From the NCBI GenBank assembly GCA_947683625.1, contig CANTUR010000630.1, forward strand, positions 3,286,001-3,350,000: DNA of 64,000 bases. Direction: 5' to 3'. The translations under genes were made by a program, and so were the position numbers. This document shows, piece after piece, positions 9,821-21,544 of this stretch. The DNA comes from Mallotus nudiflorus (lineage: Eukaryota; Streptophyta; Magnoliopsida; Malpighiales; Euphorbiaceae). The notes below the pieces were generated by a model. That model made no database searches, was not told where the DNA came from, and was given only the letters and a program-made list of their open reading frames with translations. Position 1 is the stretch's first letter, and every line of letters begins with the position of its first letter.

Positions 9821-11330
9821 AAACCGGTTCGGTTTAACTTTTTTTTTTGCTCAACTCCGTTTGGTTTTATTTAAATTTGGTTTAATCTGGTTCGATTTCT
9901 TTTTTAGTTCGGTTTAATTTCTTTTCTTTTTAGTTTAATTCAGTTCACTTTCGTTTAATTTTTTTTGTTCGATTTTATTCATTGTTTTGGTTTATTACAA
10001 TTTGATGTGATTTAACTTCGGTTCAATCCGATTCAATTTAATTTCTTTTTTAATTGAATAAAAAATTAGTTCAATTTAATTTATAATTAAAGCTTTTTAT
10101 ACTGGCTTAGTTTCTTTTTTTTCGTCCAATTTAGTTTGGTATTGTTTAACTTCGCGCAGTTAAATCCGGTTCCGTTTAGTTAATTTATTTTTTTGTTTCA
10201 TCCAAGTTATTTCTGTTTGGATTAATTTTTTTATTTATTTTAGTTTGGTTTAGTTTATCTTCAATTCAATCTAATTTCTTTTTTGGTTCGATCCAATTTG
10301 ATTCAGTTTAGTGTATTTTTTTATTTATTTCAGCTTGGCTTGGCTTAATTTTGATTCAATCTGGTTCAATTTAATTTCTTTTTTTTGGTCAATTCAGTTT
10401 GATTTGGTTCAATTTCATTTCAATCCAGTTTAGTTTAATTTCTTTATTGGTTTGATTCAATTTGGTTCAGATTAATTTATAACTTAAAATCCGGTTCCAT
10501 TAAATTTCTTTTTTGGTTTGATCCAATTTTTTCAGTTTAGTTATTGTTTTTTTCATTTATTTCAATTTAGTTTGGTTTAATTTTGATTCAATCTGTTTCA
10601 ATTTAATTTCTTTTTTGGTTCAATCCAATTTGGTTTGGTTTAGTTTCTTATTTTCATTTAATTCAATTTGGTTTGGTTTAATTTTAGTTCAATCTAGTTC
10701 AGTTTAATTTCTTTATTGGTTTGATCCAGTTTGGTTCAATTTAATTTATAAATTAATACTATTTGGTTATTTGATTTTGATTTTTTTTTTAAATATTTGG
10801 TTTTAAAAATATGCATAAATTGATCCAATTTGGTTTGATTTAATTTATTTTTCGGTTTAATTTTGTTTGCCTTGGTTAAATTTATAAATTTACTCTTTTT
10901 GGTTTTAAATTTTTAAAACCAAAATATATTTGATTTGGTTTGTAAAAATATGAGTAAATTGATCCAATTTGATTTAATTTAATTTTAGTTTAATATGATT
11001 CGGTTTATTTTAATTTATTTTTTAGTCTATCCAATTTGGTTCGGTTTAATTTATAAATTAATTTCAATTATTTAGTTTTGATTTTTTAAAATCAAAATAT
11101 ATTTTATTCGATTTGATTTTGATTGAAAATATGAGTAGAACTATTCAATTTGGTTTGGTTTAATTTTAGTTTAATCTAGTTCAGTTTAATTTAATTTTTT
11201 GGTTAGTTCCAATTTACTTCCGTTTAATTTATAAATTAATGATATTTGGTTATAAAACCAAAATATATTTTGGCTCAGTTTAATTTTGATTTAAAAAATA
11301 TTTATAAATCGAACCTAATTAAACTAAATT
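9821..11330. repeat. Degenerate CCGGTTCGGTTTAATTT-type repeat tract
   Basis: About 1.5 kb made almost wholly of diverged short units around TTYGGTTYRRTTTAATTT, alternating with TTTCTTTTTTGGTTCAATCC. It begins within ten bases of the tRNA-Glu gene with the least-decayed unit (AAACCGGTTCGGTTTAA) and becomes more A+T-rich rightwards. The strand bias (T/G on the plus strand) is strong throughout. It looks like an aged AACCGAA-type simple repeat. No coding content. Confidence 0.75.
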
Positions 11331-12291
11331 TATAAAATATTGTTGTTTTATTTAAGTGTTCATGGTTGAATTTAATAGGTTTAGTACTAAGATTTCACAA
11401 ATTAATCCAATAATATCATATTTTAAAGGCTTGAATTCTTAACCAAGTTACTTACACTAAAAAAAAAAATTCAAACTAAAGATATTTGACGATTTGACAA
11501 TCGGTTTGGTTGACTACATAAGAAATAATAAATTTTTGGAGAATTCGATAAAAAAAAATAAATTTTTTGAGAAGAAAATAGAAATCTTTCATTCATAAAA
11601 TTAAACAATACATCTTGAAAACAATATATAAACCATATATATATATATATATATGGTCGATTGACATTGTTATTTTTAGATGAGTCTAATCCTACAAATT
11701 TCGAAAATAATGTTTCAAAATTTCTATAAAAAAAATTGAAAATACCTCATACGTATGATGAGGACGAACATTACATTCATGAAAAAAAGATTCATAAATT
11801 CTTACCCAAATAGACATTATAAGCATACCTATTTTCTGATAAGTTTATTTGTAGATCAGTTTGTTATTGTAACCTTAGCCATTTTCTTGATCAGTTTTAA
11901 TGGAATACCTATTTTCTGTTGTAAAAAAAAAAAAAACAACAACATTAAAAGCACAATTAATCTAAACAAGGATAGCTAAACTTAAATAGAGAATAAGAAA
12001 TTGAGAAAATTTTCAAATATAACAAAAACTACACTAAAACAGAATGGCTACCATCAGTGATAAATTACTGATGACAGCCAATAAAAAATAATGAAAAATT
12101 AGGAAGAATTGAGAATGAAACACAAGAAAGTAGTAAAAAGGAAAGGGGGAAAAAATAAAGTTTGTATTTTTTTTATCTGATGCAAAGAATTTAACAATCC
12201 AAAAACTCTTTTAAGAATATATTAATCAAGTATAAAAATGAATAACAATAATATATTAACCACCCAAAAATCCAATAATTTTGAAATGTGG

Positions 12292-12327
<36 letters not shown>

Positions 12328-12662
12328 AAGAAGATTATACAAGTTAAGGATCGATGAACTGCACAATAGCTTATGGTCTTCCCTAGAAGCAGGATGTTCA
12401 CCCTAGTTACAGTCTGCTATACTGCTTATAGTCTGCCTTGCACACACATAATGAATCAACATACCCTTCTTATAATCTGCTTTAGTAGAAAGCTGATTCC
12501 AGTTACTTTTACACACTATCACATTAATTAAGATCATAGTTGTTATATAAGCTGATACATGAATTTCATTCTTCCATAACAATGAAAGTTGATACATTAA
12601 TTCAACACCCATAGAGCTAGCAATTTGAGTTGGAAATAACTAACATCAAAGCGTAATTAGAG
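11331..12662. other. Intergenic, no gene seen
   Basis: A+T-rich spacer downstream of the second dioxygenase gene. It holds a TA microsatellite at about 11636-11654, another at about 12294-12323, and a 14-bp-arm hairpin at 12045-12080 (arms matching at 12 of 14 positions, 8-base loop). The stretch 12350-12660 is less A+T-rich and may be the 3' UTR of the minus-strand gene. Confidence 0.6.
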
Positions 12663-14242
12663 TTAAATTTTGACTGTCTCCAGTGCTACCAGTCCTTTCT
12701 GGTAGCACTCATAGTTAATAACACCATAATTCTTCACATTTCTGTATAATCTTGGTCTTTGCTCATCCACCAAGCTGTCCACAGGTCCAATCTCTTTCTC
12801 TGGATCTGGTTCATGAAACAAAGCCACTGATAATCGCAACCTTTCTGTGTTTGTCACCACTCTGTGCATAGGGCTCTTGAATATTCCATTACTCATTATC
12901 TGCATTTTTTTCGTATAAAACCTCAGTGAAACCAAAAAAAAAAAAGCATTATGTATAGTTAATTTTACTAGCTTTATAGATCATTTTGTCAAAGAATTGA
13001 AGATGCTTACAATCAATTCTTAAGGCGTGAATTGACCAATAAAGCAAATGTTTCGTTCTATTTGTGAGAGGACTGACACATGCAGCTACACTACACCCAA
13101 CTAATAATTTCTCTATAAAATGTATACTGTACCTGCATTTGATCTCCTAGATTGACAACAAAAGCATCAGGAATTACAGGAACTTGAACCCATTTATTGT
13201 TTATCAAAATCTGAAGACCTTCAACTTCTCTATCCTGCAGTAGAATTGTAATGCCTGATCTATCAGTATGGGGTTTGACACCAAGAACCAAGTCAGGCCT
13301 CGAACACTTTGGATAGAAGTTGAATCTTGCTTGCATAAGTGATCGCTCACCACCAAACTGTCCTAAGAAGCTATTCTCTTCTAAATTTAGTGATCTCGCC
13401 ATGGCCTTGTACAGAAGATTCATCACAGACTTTATCTTAACTGTAAATTCGTGCAAGATCTCACTGAAAGGAAATGAATTCCATAGTCACATACGGAGAC
13501 ATCATAAAAACACAGACTTTAATTAAGAGCTAGAACTCAAAAAAGCAATGAATAATAACCTGAAATCGGATGGATTTTCTGGCCAAAGATTGAGTCTTCT
13601 TTTATCTAGTGGAAACACCCTGAGAGTTAAACGATGAGACCAGTCAAGAACTTGTTTTTCTGATACTACCATGTCACTTCCATAGCCTTCACTTTCATTG
13701 ACAGACCGGGCATATATCTTTTTCTCTTCCATTGGAAGTTGGAAAAATTGATGAGCATTTGCTCGAACCTTGTCAAGAAAAGATGTTGACATCCCATGTC
13801 CAATTGCCTGAAATCAAGAAAATCCATCACTCAAACAGCCCAATCCCCCTGCTGCCACAGCAGATCTTAAAAAATTCATATTAGTCATGTTTATGTTTTC
13901 ACCAAACTAGTCGATAGAGTTGGGGTCACGTATTTATTTAAAGAAAAATAAATTCTTGAAAAGAAAGAGATGATAGATAAGTATGATGAAGACTATGTGA
14001 ACCTGAAAGCAGCCGGTTGAACCGAGAGCTGATCTTAGAGTATCTAATGCAGTGTCAACTTCATTGCTTGGTGATGAAAATTGTGAGAATAGACTGATAT
14101 CAATCACTGGAAATGGGGATGAAGAAGAAGACGAAGATATATCTGAAGGAGCAAAACTGCATCCATTGACTATGTATTGTGATGGTGGTTCTTCATTGTT
14201 CATCGACATTTCTTCCACAGTTTTTGATGGTTTTTGGGCCAT
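12663..14242 (-). CDS. 2-oxoglutarate/Fe(II)-dependent dioxygenase, SRG1/NCS1-like, gene 2
   Basis: Four exons: 14003-14242, 13560-13807, 13133-13463 and 12663-12899, GT-AG throughout, giving 351 residues, full family length. Motifs: FPVIDISLF in the N-terminal DIOX_N region; iron ligands His228, Asp230 (HTD) and His285; 2-oxoglutarate site Arg295-Leu-Ser297. Exons 2 and 4 are exactly as long as those of gene 1 (248 and 237 nt), and the C-termini align closely (the last residues are TVKI in both), so the two are tandem paralogues on the same strand. The leader has a Ser run (about residues 36-42) absent from gene 1. Substrate unknown; nothing seen is broken. Confidence 0.91.
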
Positions 14243-15393
14243 CTTTGAAGAAGAAGATTAACCCAATTGTTAAGAAAGTTGGATTAATGTATGACCTAAG
14301 GAGTGACTTTGGACTAAAGCTGGGTATGGCGATGCTTTCTGTTACAAAACTGGACGAAACAAGTCTCTTTTTAATAGTTGTCTCTCAGATTTCTCTTAGC
14401 GGTGGTCCTTAAAGCAGTACACGTGCGCAATGTAGTTTCAGGTCGATTCTTTTTTTTTTTCCTTTAATTTCCAAAGATCATTAATAAATACCAATGATCT
14501 AAGAAAGTGTGAATAAGTTGGTGAAAAATTCTTTCAATTTAACAAAAGGTCTCAAATTCGAATTCTAAATATACAACTACTTTAAAACTTTTGAGGTACA
14601 TTTTTACCGCCCTTTGAGGTCCGTCCCGAGTCGAACATGAATTAATTTAGATGTGGCACGGACTTAAAAATGTCTCCCACAGTTGAAACCCTCACAAGAC
14701 ACCTCATGTTTAGATGAAAAATAATAATAATAATAAATACCAATAAACCTCATAAGTTTTTGGAAAAAGTACATATAAATACTTTGTGGCTTAAATCCTA
14801 ATCACTTTTTGACATGTGGTTTGATTCCTAATAAAGTGGTACCCCAAGCTTTAAACCGTTAACAAATAACGACAAATCAGCTGACACCATTAAAGAAGCT
14901 GACAAGGCAGAGGGTATTTTCATCTCACCACTTTAACACTTATGCCACGTTAGCATTTTTCAATGTATTTTTGAAAAAAAAAAAAAAACTGTTGGTTATT
15001 TGCTAATGTCCTTTCATTCTTCAATGTCTTTTTGTTTAACGTCTTGAATGTCTCCTTCTTCAATGACTTCTCTGGTGAGAGAGTGCTTGTTGCCAGCGAG
15101 AGAAGAAAGTATAGCAGAGAGGCAACAAACACTTTAAATCCCTTTAAATCAAAAGATTTTTCCATTAGAGCTTTTTCTACATTCAACCCTTTAAATAAAA
15201 AGCAATGCGAGATTTTGTGTTAACTAGATTTTAATCATCGTTTTTTCTCTAATCACTTTTGATTCATAATCAATTTTAATTATCAGATTTTGATTTTTAA
15301 TTGCATAATCATTATTTAGGTTTTTATTTTAATTGCACGATGATGATGATGATGCTTTTGTGTTCAAATTGATTTTGATTTGTTGTTAATAAG
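14243..15393. other. Intergenic with repeat relics
   Basis: Upstream side of dioxygenase gene 2. About 14500-14720 resembles a very decayed short element (weak A/B-box-like spacing). About 14792-14960 is an inverted, roughly two-thirds identical copy of 23195-23425, sharing GCCACGTTAGC and the CTGACAC(C/T)ATTAA(A/T)GAAGCT block, so it is a dispersed repeat. No gene seen. Confidence 0.5.
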
Positions 15394-15546
15394 ATGTCAG
15401 CGGCTTCTTACCTTGCGTCTTACTATGCTGCTTGTGCCTATGATGGTTGCCATACTGTAGTGTCCAATATAAGTAGGCGTTTTGCTAGGATTGCTTACTG
15501 TGGTCTTTTCGCTTTGTCTCTTATTGTTTCATGGATTATTCACGAG
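15394..15546 (+). pseudogene. SERINC (serine incorporator, TMS family) exon-1 fragment
   Basis: The frame starts MSAASYLASYYAAC and continues through ISRRFARIAYCGLFALSLIVSWI to a GAG|GTGAAAG donor, after which the reading becomes non-coding although open to 15765. Plant SERINC proteins begin with a similar Cys-rich stretch and the ISRRSARIAYCGLF(A/G)LSLIVSWI segment, exon 1 ending at this point (family knowledge). Here several conserved Cys positions read Tyr (TGC/TGT to TAC/TAT) and no following exons are visible. I read it as a captured or duplicated genomic fragment, not a processed copy, since the donor is retained. The family protein is a multi-pass membrane protein of the secretory system. 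Confidence 0.72.
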
Positions 15547-17950
15547 GTGAAAGTTATTTGTTATTTATTGGTGTATTCTTGTGGGCAACGTTGTTATGGA
15601 ATAGAAGAGACAACAGTGCAGCAGAGAATGGTGGTGGATTTGAGGATTATTGATACAAGCAGTAATAGTAAGAGGCATTCTCTTGCCAATCCATGTTCTT
15701 CGCTTAACTCAAAACGAATGTGGAGGCTTTCATTAGTTGCCTATAGGAAGAAAACTATGTCTTGATGTTTTCTTTTTTACCTGATCTATATTCCCTATTG
15801 TTAGATTCAACACCACTAAAACCCGAAACTATAACCATCACTGGAAACTATCACAACCAACTGAAACTACCAACCACCACCATCACTAACCCAACCTCAC
15901 CACCATCACTGCTTTAATAACACCATAACCAAAAGTAATGATACCAGCAATAAGAAGAAAGAAACCATGTTTTTTACATGCTTGGTGTAGACACTCAGTT
16001 TAATCGACACATGATAGGGGGTGAACCGTGGATGCTCGGTTTGATCGGCTCGAAATAGAAGCCCAATGATGAAATTGAATGAGCACTAAATGGGAAAGAA
16101 CATCCCGAAACTCTCAAAATGGACCTAAAGTCCAATTCCCCTTTTATAAGCCCCAAATCGAGTCTGGGAGACTTAAGAGCCCATTCACCTCTTTGACAAG
16201 AAAGGTGAAGAGGCGACACCTCACTAGTCCTGTTACTAAAAAAGAATTGGCGTAGTGAAGACTGCTTCAAGTGCGGTGCACATACTATAGACAACCTGGA
16301 AAAGAAGGAGCACATGACATTATTATGGGCACATATTTTTTAACTTTTTAGAAAAGAAAAGAGAGGGATTAATTAGAGAGAGGGAAGAGATTGAGAAGGA
16401 TAAATGGGAATGGTTTGAAAAAAAAGGGAGGAAAAATAAAAAAGAGGGACGAACAAAGAGAGCTAAAAAAGATATATTTTGAGTGCAAAGAAAAATAAAG
16501 GAGAGGAAGAGTACAGAGAAAAATAGAGAAAAGGAAGAGATTTGGAGGAGAAAGCTATTCTTCTATCCTAATTAGTGCAGAAAACATATTAAATTTCTAA
16601 GGGCCAAACATTTTTAGAAATCAAACTTATCTTTAGTAAGAATTTCGTTCTTGCATATTGCTTTTATATTTTATGTAAGATCTTTGTTATTTGCATCCAT
16701 ATGCTTATAGTTGTTTAAATTAGTTGATTTTTAAGTTAGAAAATAGAACTCTATCTGAACTTAAATTTATTATGGGCAACTCAAGCGGTGCCTTATCATA
16801 GAGGCATCATCTCTTTGAGATGAGGTGACGTCTCTTTGCTTTCACCAGTGTCACTATTCATAAGAAAAAAATTTTGTGCCTAAAATTTTTTTTCCTTTCA
16901 ACCATTTCATTAGAAAAATGACACAAACATATCAATTTATTTTGCTTGCTCCTATTTTATGTGTTAGTCAAAATTTTACGTGAGTTTAGTTTCATGCATG
17001 TTTTTTGACTATTCAAAATCAGTATTCATATAATTAGTTTTTGTGCTCCAAATTTGTTCATTTTCAGCCACTTCATAAGAAGAATGATAAGAGTATTTTT
17101 GTATATTGTGTTAGTTAAAAATTAGTATATTAGTTAAAATTTAATATGAATTTGTATTTGCATAGTTTTTATATAGTTTATTATTATTTTTTACTATTTT
17201 AACAAAGCTCATATTGTTGAGTCCATTTTTAATTTATAGGGGCGATGACTCTTTGTAAAGAAGCAACGCCCCTTTGTATCCATGGTTAGAGGTGACACCT
17301 CTTTGAAGAGATGTCACTATATTATTTTATTTTATTTTAAATAAATGATTAGTCATTTATTTTATTTTCTTTAATTTATAATTGTATCACAATGGCTTAT
17401 TGCTTTTATTTTGAAATATATTTGAATCTAATTTTTTTATTAAAATATTTGTGTACGTATTTTTTTTTCATTTTAATTTGACTTATCATATTAATTTGAT
17501 ATTTTATTATTAGATCTATGATAATTTTGAATCTCATATATATTCATCCTTATAATTTGTTTACGTATTTCATATTTATGTATTTCAATCTTCTTTATAC
17601 AATTATATTATTATCTTGTTTAATTAAATATTTATGTGCTTATTGTTTTATTTATGTTTATTTGGTTTACGAATTAACTTTATGGTTTCCTTTTGTATGA
17701 TTTATATATTTGTGGAGGCTAATATTTTGTGATTTACAAGAATTATTTGGTGATTTTTAATCATCAAATGTAATTCTATTAATTAGTTCTTGAGAGGTTT
17801 TATTTGTATAATTAATTAGTTTATTTTTGGTTTATATATAGTTTATTTTCTATTTATTTTTCATTTTTTTGAACAAAGCATTGTAATCCCTAATTCTTTC
17901 CCCCATTCATTTAGAATGTATGGTTGTAAATTATTATCATTTATTTTATT
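15547..17950. other. Non-coding, probable decayed retroelement DNA
   Basis: No gene supported. Between about 16140 and 17315 several short palindromic blocks of the form GAGGYGACACCTC or close variants recur (16208, 16815, 17290 areas), with A+T-rich sequence between. They may be the worn LTR of an older element next to the Ogre/Tat-like one. Purine-rich tract at about 16340-16560. Confidence 0.45.
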
Positions 17951-18343
17951 TGTAATGTATGTCAGCCTATAAGCATGAAATGAGACTAATGTGCAAATTT
18001 GGACTAAAATATAAAATTGGAAATAATTACAATTCACTTTAAAATAAGGAAATAATTTAACAATCAAAGGTAATAAAATACGAAACACACACAAAGGCCA
18101 ACCGCAAGGTTGGGTGGGTATTCCAAAAGCCTATACTCAGTTTTTGAACCTGATCTCTGATGATGGCTTTTGGAAAACTCTGTGGAATCCAGTTGCTGTA
18201 CAGCGTGTCTCAACTTTATTCGGGTTTCAACTCCATTTCGGATCTAGGCCTAAAGCCCATTTTGTATTTTCTAGTGAGCCTTAAGCCCACATAGTACCAT
18301 GGTTGTAGTTCACTTGGGCACACGCTGAACCCCGCTTCCTACA
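17951..18343 (+). repeat. 5' LTR of Ogre/Tat-like element
   Basis: Direct match to 22363-22756: shared TGTAATGTATGTCAG start, the ATAAAATTG(G)AAA region, GGTTGGGTGGGTATTC, TGTGGAATCCAGTTG(C/T)TGTACAG, CCTAAAGCCCATTTTGTATTTT and the GCTGAACCCC-G-CTT-C-TACA end. Confidence 0.83.
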
Positions 18344-18344
18344 G

Positions 18345-18362
18345 TGGCGACTCCACTGGGGA
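18345..18362 (+). other. Primer-binding site (tRNA-Arg type)
   Basis: TGGCGACTCCACTGGGGA lies one base after the 5' LTR end, at the position of a retrotransposon PBS. This sequence is the usual PBS of plant Ogre/Tat elements, attributed to tRNA-Arg (from memory). Confidence 0.75.
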
Positions 18363-19199
18363 TAGAGAAACTGATTCTAGTGTTTTGTGTTTTATCATTT
18401 TTAATTATTTTCTTATTTCTTTTGCATTTTTTGCATTCACTACATATTTTCACACAATGAGCACTCAGTCCCTAAATAACTTGATGATAGTTATTACTTT
18501 GCTGCTTGCGTTTCACTTAAACCTAATGGTGGAGTATTTAATTATTATCACTTATAACACATACTTATCCACATCATATGGACCCTTAAATGGGGAGACG
18601 TAATGCATGTATATCATTATGGGAGCCGAAGCCAAATGTCCCAAGACTCAAGCTCATATAATGACTTAAAAATTTCCTTTAGGATATTCCAAAATGCATG
18701 TGTTTAATGCTATATGGCGGATCTTGGCATAAAATCTTGGCCCATTGTAAATGGACTATGTCAAAATAGGAATTTCATGCCTTTATGACCCGTTATTGTG
18801 AACCTTGTTTTTATGCACAGGTCTACTATTTGTTTGTTCATTTTGAGAGTTATCTTGCATATGTCAATTTTGTTATCCTCTATTGATAATTAAAATCCAG
18901 ACCAAAAATCCTAGGATAAGAAACTTGTTATCGATTATGTGTATGGGAGGAATAAAGGTGGAAGTGATCATGTCTAAATTAATTGCTTATTTGTTTATTT
19001 GTCTATTTTTATTCACATTATAAAATTAAAAAAAAATCTTGCATTTCATGCATACATGACATTCATTTTAATTTTTTTTTAAAAATAGTATTTTTCCTAG
19101 CCATAAGCCTCTTTTTGTTTGGAAGCAAATCAAGGGAATTTGGTCCGCCAGTATAAAAAATCTAATTGGACAATTGAGACCACTTAACAAGATAGCAGA

Positions 19200-20020
19200 A
19201 TGGCAGGACCCTCTAATTTTGATATTGAATCTTTTAAGAAAGAATTATTGAAAGAGATCGAGGACGATATACGACAAATGGTTAGGGACATGTTTGTAAA
19301 AATGATAGGAAAGATGCCTATTAATGGAGAAGATATTGAAACTAGAATTGTTGTTGGCGAGCCATTCAAAGAAAAATTGAAAGCACCGGTAGATCCAACA
19401 GATTTAGAATGGATGAAAGACACGCAAAGGCAAATTGATCAACTGCAGCATGGGCTCAATCCTAACCTTGTTGACTTGAATATAGATTTTGAGGAGGAAG
19501 AACCATTGCCCCCGGAGTACAAATTTTTTAATATGAAAAAATACTCTAGAATTGATGATCCTCATCTACACCTGAAGCAGTATGTCACTTATATGAAGGC
19601 CATTAGATTGTCAAAAACTCAAATTGTCAAATAGTTTCCATTATTTTTGGAAGAAGTTACTATTAAATGGTATTACACTCTGAATCTACATGTTCAATAA
19701 GACTAGAAGGAGCTATATTCTACTTTCATTAAACAATATGGGCTAGATTCACAATTTAAATTCTCCTTTCAAGAGCTATAAAATACAACTCAAGGATTAA
19801 ATGAACCTTTCATAAGCTTCTTAGAGAAATGGAGAGGAAAGATAGCTTAAATGAAGCATATACTTGTAGAATTAGACTAGATGATTATAGTCATAGAAGC
19901 ATGCATTCCACTTTTGACTAACAAATTGAAGGACATGGACATAAGGGACTTCAAAGAGTCATACCATTTTAGAGTACAAGTTGAAGCGGACTTGAATTTG
20001 GATATTCATAAGTAGTTGTT
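19200..20020 (+). pseudogene. Gag of Ogre/Tat-like element
   Basis: An ATG frame runs 19200-19634 (144 residues), from MAGPSNFDIESF to DDPHLHLKQYVTYMKAIRL, a Retrotrans_gag region. The same frame continues to match gag past the first stop (IKWYYTL, FIKQYGLDSQF, EPFISFLEKWRGK), interrupted by stops at 19632 and beyond. Comparison with the family from memory shows every stop replacing Gln or Trp codons, that is C-to-T or G-to-A changes. Intact gag forms the virus-like particle that packages element RNA. Confidence 0.8.
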
Positions 20021-21544
20021 TGTCAATTAAGACTATAATAACTCAGGACCATGTTTTACTACACTATTTTGTCTTTAGTGCTAATGAATGTTTGATTGTC
20101 TAATTTACATGAGTATGAATTTGTTATAACTATACATGCAATCTTATGCTTGAATGAGAGAGAGATTTAAAAAATAAAAAAACCATAAAATGAGAGGACT
20201 AAAATGTCAGAATTGACTTTCAAACTTTCCTTCAAGCACATTTAACCTCAATTTTCCCTAAAATAAATTCCTCACATTCATAAAAAAAAAGGAAGGAAAC
20301 TGAGGGGAAAGAAAAAGGAAAATCTTTGTTTATACCACTAATATTTGAAAAGTCGATTCTAAGCAATCCTTTGAAAGTCCTTATTCTTAAATAAAACTCC
20401 CACTAATTATGAGTTGAAAAATAGTTGGTTAGAAAACCTACAACGGGTTAACCAATAAAAAGCATAATGTGACATGCCTAATTATAGCAGAGGAGTAATC
20501 ATGTGAAGAGAGTCATAACTGACATATTGTTAGCACGTGAAGTGTCAGGCATGGACTCATCAGTTTTGCAGCTATCAAAAATATAAGTGACATCAACGTC
20601 TGACAATCAGTAACCAAAGCAATCAGTAACTAAAGTGATAATATGAACATCGAGCATAATAAAAGTAGTCGACCATTACTATGAATTTGCAACCACCCAA
20701 CTAGGTTGAAAAATCTTAGAAAAGGAAAGACTTAGGAAAAAGAGGGAAAATGAAAAAAATGAAAAAAATGAAAGACCCAGGTAGGTTTAAAAACTCCTAA
20801 AAAAGAGAGACTTAGGCAAAAGAGGGAATATAAAATAAATTAGATTCATTTTTATTCTAAGAAGAGCAGTTCAATAGATCATATGATTCTACTTGGTAGT
20901 GTGAAAGTGAGAGAGTCTATTAAGTCCTTGATTGGGGGGCAAGTTTTGAGATGAGTTGGGCATTATAAGTAATAGAGTTTTTAAATAAAGTCTCTTTCAC
21001 ACTAAAGGTCAAACACAACTATCATAGGATAACAAAATATTATAAAGAAGCAACTAAGATAAGGACATGTGTTATTATCATGATCCCAATTGGACCATAA
21101 GAGGGTCCTGATTTCTAGTTTGTTTGGATAGACTTAACTTTTAGATTCAAATTCTTTGATGGAAGAAGGACCAGTTCCAAAAGATTAGTTTTAAATAGAA
21201 AAGGCATTTGGCTAAATCATTTAAGATTTCTTGTTTTCTCTTAGCTCATGCATATATAACAGTTTTGTGAGAATTATTTTAACATCTTATACATGTTCGC
21301 ATTAGAATAAATGCATGTTTTCCGTAAGCATTCCACACACCACACGAGTGTGTGTTCTAAAATTACTTTTAAGAGTTTTTAAAGATCATGACCATGCATG
21401 AATCTTTTTTTTTTAAACTCCTTTTCACTTGATTTTTCTAGAATGAGCTAGCTCAAGCGCTTGAGATGCAGTTTTGTTGTTATGATTTTCACTTGACACT
21501 TATGAGGGTATATAACTTGTTTTGAATTAATCATATTTAATTGT

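Noticed and set aside
14500..14720. Further SINEs here and at about 28790-28880 and 42888-42950
   Set aside because: Only weak A/B-box resemblance and no target duplications could be read.
15547..15765. Continuation of the SERINC frame to 123 residues
   Set aside because: After the GAG|GTGAAAG donor the translation no longer resembles SERINC; it is intron-like sequence open by chance.
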